Part shown: positions 60,168 through 64,000 of the stretch, one piece after another
How positions within the stretch are numbered: the first letter of the stretch is position 1
Layout of the letters: the number at the start of each line of letters is the position of its first letter
DNA from: Klenkia brasiliensis
GTDB taxonomy: Bacteria; Actinomycetota; Actinomycetes; Mycobacteriales; Geodermatophilaceae
Length of the DNA: 64,000 nt
Reading direction: 5' to 3'
NCBI RefSeq assembly: GCF_900100695.1
Contig: NZ_FNCF01000007.1
Span: 1-64,000 of the forward strand
Made by a program: the position numbers and the translations under genes
The notes under the pieces: generated by a model
Databases searched by the model: none
The model's input: the letters and a program-made list of their open reading frames with translations, nothing else
Told to the model about the DNA's origin: nothing

Positions 60168-61168
60168 ATCCTCACGACCATCTTGCCGGTGTTCTCGCCG
60201 CGCATCATGCCGAGGAAGGCGTCGACGGCGTGGTCGATGCCCTCCACGACGGTCTCGTCCCAGGCGATGCGGCCGTCGGCGAACCAGCTGGTCATGTGCT
60301 CGCGGAACTCCGGGGCGAGGTGCCCGTAGTTGCCCAGCGTGAAGCCCGTGAGGGTCAGCCCGCCCTTGATGACGTTCATCAGGTTCCGCGGCCCGGGCGG
60401 CGCCTGCTCGGCGTTGTAGCCGCTGATCGCGCCGCACAGCGCGGCCCGGCCGCCGTCGTTGAACACCGCGAGGGCCGCCTCGAGGTGGTCGCCCCCGACG
60501 TTGTCGAAGTACACGTCGATGCCGTCGGGGGCGGCGTCGCGCAGCTGGTCGAGCACGGGGCCGGCCTTGTAGTCGAACCCGGCGTCGTAGCCGTACTTCC
60601 CGGTCAGCAGGGCGACCTTCTCCGGGGACCCGGCCGAGCCGATGACCCGCCCGGCGCCCAGCAGCTTGGCGATCTGGCCGACCGCGGAGCCCACCGCGCC
60701 GGCGGCGCCGGAGACGAAGACGGTGTCGCCCTCCTGCAGCTGCGCGATGGCGGTGAGGCCGACGTAGGCGGTCATGCCGGTGAGGCCGAGGATGCCCAGG
60801 TGCAGGGAGTGCGGGGCGCCCGGCACCGGCTGCACGACGCGGAAGCCGCGGGCGTCCTCCTGCACGACGTCGCGCCAGCCGAAGTTGTGCAGCACGAGCG
60901 AGCCGACCGGGTGGGCGTCGGAGGTGGACTCCTCGACCCGCCCGACGGCGCCGCCGGTCATCGTCTCGCCGAGGGCGAAGGGCGGGACGTAGCTCTTGAC
61001 GTCGTTCATCCGGCCGCGCATGTAGGGGTCGACGGAGAGGAACTCGTTGCGCACCCGGACCTGGCCGGGGCCCAGGTCGCCGTAGGTGACGGTGACGGTG
61101 GCGAAGTCCTCGTGCGTGGGCCAGCCCTGCGGACGGCGGACGAGCTGGATCTGGGTGCTCTCGGTCAT
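60164..61168 (-). CDS. NADP-dependent oxidoreductase (LTB4-12-dehydrogenase-like MDR)
   Basis: A 334-residue enzyme. VRNEFLSVDPYMRGRMNDVKSYVPPFALGETMTGGAVGRV is the family N-terminus, and the cofactor half has VFVSGAAGAVGSAVGQIAKLLGAGRVIGSAGS and GIDVYFDNVGGDHLEAAL. Such enzymes reduce alpha,beta-unsaturated carbonyls with NADPH. It is divergent from a TetR gene, which most likely represses it. Confidence 0.9.
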   Translation of the reverse strand: MTESTQIQLVRRPQGWPTHEDFATVTVTYGDLGPGQVRVRNEFLSVDPYMRGRMNDVKSYVPPFALGETMTGGAVGRVEESTSDAHPVGSLVLHNFGWRDVVQEDARGFRVVQPVPGAPHSLHLGILGLTGMTAYVGLTAIAQLQEGDTVFVSGAAGAVGSAVGQIAKLLGAGRVIGSAGSPEKVALLTGKYGYDAGFDYKAGPVLDQLRDAAPDGIDVYFDNVGGDHLEAALAVFNDGGRAALCGAISGYNAEQAPPGPRNLMNVIKGGLTLTGFTLGNYGHLAPEFREHMTSWFADGRIAWDETVVEGIDHAVDAFLGMMRGENTGKMVVRI

Positions 61169-61198
61169 GGCGCTCCCCACGGAGTAGTGGAATGATCG

Positions 61199-61207
61199 GT
61201 TCAGAAC
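61199..61207. promoter_or_regulatory. Candidate TetR operator
   Basis: GTTCAGAAC is a perfect 9-base dyad, within the longer imperfect dyad CGGTTCAGAACTTGACCG. It stands in the 66-base gap between the divergent oxidoreductase and TetR genes, where it could overlap both promoters. Confidence 0.45.
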
Positions 61208-61234
61208 TTGACCGTACACGTCCGAGGAGGCCGG

Positions 61235-61813
61235 GTGCCCCGACCGCAGGCCTACGCCACCGCCGACGCCGTCCGCGCCGCGCGCGGGGTGTTCTGGGTG
61301 CAGGGCTTCGAGGGGGCGTCGGTCCCCGACCTCGAGCGCGCGACCGGGCTGAACCGGTCGAGCATCTACCACGCCTTCGGCAGCAAGCGGGGCCTGTTCG
61401 ACGCCGCCGTGCAGAGCTACCTCGACGAGGTGGTGCGCCCGCGCCTCGCCGTCCTCACCGGGGCCGAGGTGGCCCCCGACGCGCTGGTGGAGTACCTCAC
61501 CGGGCTGCGCGCGGCGGTCGCCGCCGGGGACGACCACCCCGACGCGGCCGGCGCCGGGCAGGGGTGCCTGCTGGTCAACACGGCCACCGCGCCGATCGGC
61601 GGGGACGCCGCGGTGCGCGCCGTCGTGGCCGGCTACCGGGCCGAGCTGCGGACGGCGTTCGAGCGCGGTGTGCGGGCGCGGTTCCCCGGCCGCGACCCCG
61701 CCGAGCTCGCCGACACCCTCACCTCGCTGGTGGTCGCCGCGTTCGCCCTCGCCCGGGTCGACCCCGACGGCGCCGTGCGCTCGCTGGACGTCGCGCTGGC
61801 CCAGACGGCCTAG
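61235..61813 (+). CDS. TetR-family regulator
   Basis: A 192-residue repressor. The N-terminal HTH is AVRAARGVFWVQGFEGASVPDLERATGLNRSSIYHAFGSKRGLFDAAV, and the C-terminal ligand domain includes GQGCLLVNTATAPIGGDAAVRAVV, the TetR_C type seen with reductases. GAGGAGG stands before GTG 61235. Divergent from the oxidoreductase, which it probably controls in answer to an electrophile. Confidence 0.9.
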   Translation: MPRPQAYATADAVRAARGVFWVQGFEGASVPDLERATGLNRSSIYHAFGSKRGLFDAAVQSYLDEVVRPRLAVLTGAEVAPDALVEYLTGLRAAVAAGDDHPDAAGAGQGCLLVNTATAPIGGDAAVRAVVAGYRAELRTAFERGVRARFPGRDPAELADTLTSLVVAAFALARVDPDGAVRSLDVALAQTA

Positions 61814-62844
61814 AGCTCCCCGCGCACCAGCTCGGCGGCGGTGACCAGGGCGCGCATCTTGCCGGCGGCGGACTCCCGCGGCAGGTACTTCAGCCCGCAG
61901 TCGCTGGACAGCACCAGCTCGGCGACGTCCACGTGGTCCAGCGCGCGGCGCACCCGGTCGGCGATCACCACCGGCGTCTCGACCTCGGGCGTGGACAGGT
62001 CCAGCACGCCCAGGGCGATGCCCTTGCCGCGCAGCGGCTCCAGCGTCGCCGGGTCGAGGTGGGACTGCGCGGTCTCCACCGACACCGCGTCGCAGGCGAC
62101 GTCGGCGAGCTCGGGCAGGAAGGAGTAGCCGTCCGGTCGCTGCGCGACCATCGCGGCGTAGCCGAAGCACAGGTGCACGTGGGTGGTGCCCGCCGCGCCC
62201 GCCAGCGCCCGGTTCAGCGCCTCGACCCCGTACTGCCGGGCGACGTCGGGCCGGGCCTGCAGCCACGGCTCGTCGAGCTGGACGACGTCGGCGCCGGCGG
62301 CGAACAGGTCGGCGATCTCCAGGCGCACCACGTCGGCGTAGGCCAGCGCCAGCTCGCGGTCGCTGCCGTAGTGGTCGTCCTGGGCCTGCTGCGCCATCGT
62401 GAACGGCCCCGGGACGGTGATCTTCACGGCCCGGTCGGTGTGCGCGCGCAGGAACCGGACGTCGTCGGCCTGCACCGGCCGCGGCCGGGTGATCGGGCCG
62501 ACCACGCGGGGGACCGGGATGTCCAGGCCCGACCGGTTGCGCACCGTCCCCGGGTGGTCGAGGTCGATGCCCTCGAGCGCCGTGGCGAAGTGGTTGGAGT
62601 AGGACTCCCGCCGGACCTCGCCGTCCCCGACGATGTCCAGGCCGGCCTCCTCCTGGGCGCGGATGGTGACCAGGGTGGCGTCGTCCTGCGCCTCGGCCAG
62701 CCGGTCGGCGGGGATCCGCCACAGCTCGGCGGCCCGCACCCGGGGCGGGAACTGGTGGCCCAGCCGGTCGCGGTCGATCAGCCAGTCGGGCTGGGGCAGG
62801 CTCCCGACGACGGTGGTGGGCAGCGCCGGCAGCGGACGTGGCAT
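61810..62844 (-). CDS. Cobalamin-independent methionine synthase-like (MetE C-domain) protein
   Basis: A 344-residue protein equal to the catalytic half of MetE. TTVVGSLPQPDWLIDRD is the start motif, VTIRAQEEAGLDIVGDGEVRRESY the next, VQLDEPWLQARP, and HVHLCFGYAA gives His and Cys zinc ligands; LVLSSDCGLKYLP gives the last cysteine. Such short proteins use methylcobalamin-protein or other methyl donors, or act on related thiols. The N-terminal folate part is absent. It overlaps the TetR gene end by four bases. Confidence 0.87.
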   Translation of the reverse strand: MPRPLPALPTTVVGSLPQPDWLIDRDRLGHQFPPRVRAAELWRIPADRLAEAQDDATLVTIRAQEEAGLDIVGDGEVRRESYSNHFATALEGIDLDHPGTVRNRSGLDIPVPRVVGPITRPRPVQADDVRFLRAHTDRAVKITVPGPFTMAQQAQDDHYGSDRELALAYADVVRLEIADLFAAGADVVQLDEPWLQARPDVARQYGVEALNRALAGAAGTTHVHLCFGYAAMVAQRPDGYSFLPELADVACDAVSVETAQSHLDPATLEPLRGKGIALGVLDLSTPEVETPVVIADRVRRALDHVDVAELVLSSDCGLKYLPRESAAGKMRALVTAAELVRGEL

Positions 62845-62868
62845 GCCGGTGATCCTGCCGCAGGGACG

Positions 62869-64000
62869 TCAGGCCGGGCGCGGCGAGCGGCGACCGGCGG
62901 GGGTGACGGCGGGGAGCTCGGTGGTCAGCAGGCGGACGTGCCGGCGCCGGCCGGGACGGCGGGCGGCCAGGAAGTCCAGCGCGATCGCCGCCGTCCAGGA
63001 CTGGTCCTTGGAGCCGAGCTGCTCGCCGGTCAGCGGCTCGTAGTACTCGGCGAAGTCGCAGTCGACCAGCTGCGCGAGCCCGGCCAGCCGCAGCGCGTTG
63101 GCCGCCTCCTGCTCCCCGGACCGGTTCAGCGCCCAGGCCATCAGCCAGTTGAGCACCGGCCACTGCGGCCCGCGCCAGTACGTGCGCTCGCGGAACGCCG
63201 GCGAGGCCGGGGACACCGAGGGGACGACGGGCCAGCGCAGCCGGGAGTGCCCGCACCAGCGGGGGCCCAGCAGCAGGTCGCGCTGACGGCGCAGCAGCGC
63301 CTCGTCGCCCCCGCAGACCAGCGGGGCGAAGCCGGCCGCGGAGTCCACCGACAGGTACTCACCGGTCCGCAGGTCGAGGTCGCGGGCGAGGTCGGTGGCC
63401 GGGTCGACCGAGCGCAGCACGCCGGTGCGGAACCGCCGGGCGATGGCGCGGGACTCCTCGATGCCGGCCGGGTCGGCGCCGAGCTCGGTGCCCATGTCGG
63501 CCAGCAGGTCCGACGCCGCCGCCAGCAGCGCCGACACCAGGACGTCGCCGACCACGAAGTCCCCGGTGGCCCGGTACGCGGCGTCGTCGTAGCGGGCGCG
63601 CACCTTCTGCTCGACCAGCCAGAGGTAGCGGGCGTACTCCGCGTCGCTGGGCCGCTGGGAGGGGTCGGACACGTGCGCGAGGTCCCGGCGCACGAACGGC
63701 GGCATCGGACCGGGCACCACCCGCGAGTAGGGGGAGTCCCAGCGCGGGGAGTCGTCCATCCCGGACTCCCACCCGTGGTGGATCTCCACCAGGCCGTGGC
63801 GGTGCGGGTCGCGGGCGGTGGCCAGGTAGCGGTGCCAGGCCAGCCAGCGGGGGAAGGTCTCGACGACGAAGGCCTCGCACAGCTCCTGGTCCACGCCGCC
63901 CCGTCGGCGGGCGTCGTGCAGGATCCGGGAGAGCGCGATGACGTGGATCGGCGGCTGGGTGATGCCGCTGGTCGGCACCCCGACCGGCCGGGCGGCCGCG
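62869..64000 (-). CDS. MGH1/GH63-type glycoside hydrolase (5' end beyond window)
   Basis: The minus-strand frame is open to the right edge, so the start is outside. About 376 residues are seen. SGITQPPIHVIALSRILHD, EIHHGWESGMDDSPRWDSPY, LSVDSAAGFAPLVCGGDEALL, TYWRGPQWPVLNWLMAWALNR and a final FAEYYEPLTGEQLGSKDQSWTAAIALDFL are typical of (alpha/alpha)6-barrel enzymes such as glucosylglycerate/mannosylglycerate hydrolases. The aspartate in GWESGMDDSPRW is the expected catalytic acid. The likely role is release of a compatible solute sugar. Confidence 0.82.
   Translation of the reverse strand, partial: AAARPVGVPTSGITQPPIHVIALSRILHDARRRGGVDQELCEAFVVETFPRWLAWHRYLATARDPHRHGLVEIHHGWESGMDDSPRWDSPYSRVVPGPMPPFVRRDLAHVSDPSQRPSDAEYARYLWLVEQKVRARYDDAAYRATGDFVVGDVLVSALLAAASDLLADMGTELGADPAGIEESRAIARRFRTGVLRSVDPATDLARDLDLRTGEYLSVDSAAGFAPLVCGGDEALLRRQRDLLLGPRWCGHSRLRWPVVPSVSPASPAFRERTYWRGPQWPVLNWLMAWALNRSGEQEAANALRLAGLAQLVDCDFAEYYEPLTGEQLGSKDQSWTAAIALDFLAARRPGRRRHVRLLTTELPAVTPAGRRSPRPA

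Overview
The window is a very GC-rich chromosomal segment with many GTG starts and genes overlapping by four bases. It comes from a high-GC actinobacterium. The prfB-ftsE-ftsX-smpB cluster, the SCO6745-type and ECF41-type genes and the mycobacterial/Streptomyces-like tmRNA tag support this. Geodermatophilaceae is my guess from protein style and is not proven. No stretch above 300 bases is without a gene.

Layout. (1) 1-4.2 kb: a partial glycosyltransferase, an oxidoreductase, a truncated haemoglobin and the Tad (Flp) pilus genes tadA and tadB. (2) 4.2-38 kb: tadC is split near its 3' end by a complete 32.8-kb siphovirus-type prophage. The prophage runs from attL (5085-5096) to attR (37854-37865), with a shared 12-bp core. 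Its lytic genes all lie on the minus strand. Read from right to left they are early/replication genes (34.9-26 kb), HNH/terminase/portal/protease/capsid (25.7-19.5 kb), connector/tail/tape measure/minor tail genes (19.4-8.5 kb), and endolysin/holin (8.4-6 kb). A plus-strand lysogeny operon (XRE repressor, ImmA/IrrE-type protease, large serine integrase) fills the right end. Two small genes of unknown role sit at the left end. (3) 37.9-40.8 kb: the rest of the tad locus (pilin-like gene, two TadE-like genes), then a GGDEF-EAL protein. (4) 40.9-55.7 kb: host genes, including a fused asymmetric ABC exporter, prfB, ftsE, ftsX, smpB, metabolic enzymes, membrane proteins and corA. (5) 55.8-64 kb: tmRNA (partner of SmpB), an RraB-like gene, a UvrA-like ATPase, an ECF41 sigma factor, a TetR/oxidoreductase pair, a MetE-like enzyme and a truncated glycoside hydrolase.

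The main observation is the prophage inside tadC. Integration replaces the last 13 codons of tadC with 13 phage codons that end in a stop. It also puts a phage gene directly behind tadABC, and puts the pilin genes directly behind the phage repressor-integrase operon without an evident terminator. Excision would regenerate a normal tadC. The arrangement looks like a lysogeny-linked switch for a Tad pilus. That functional reading is inference; the junctions themselves are visible in the sequence.
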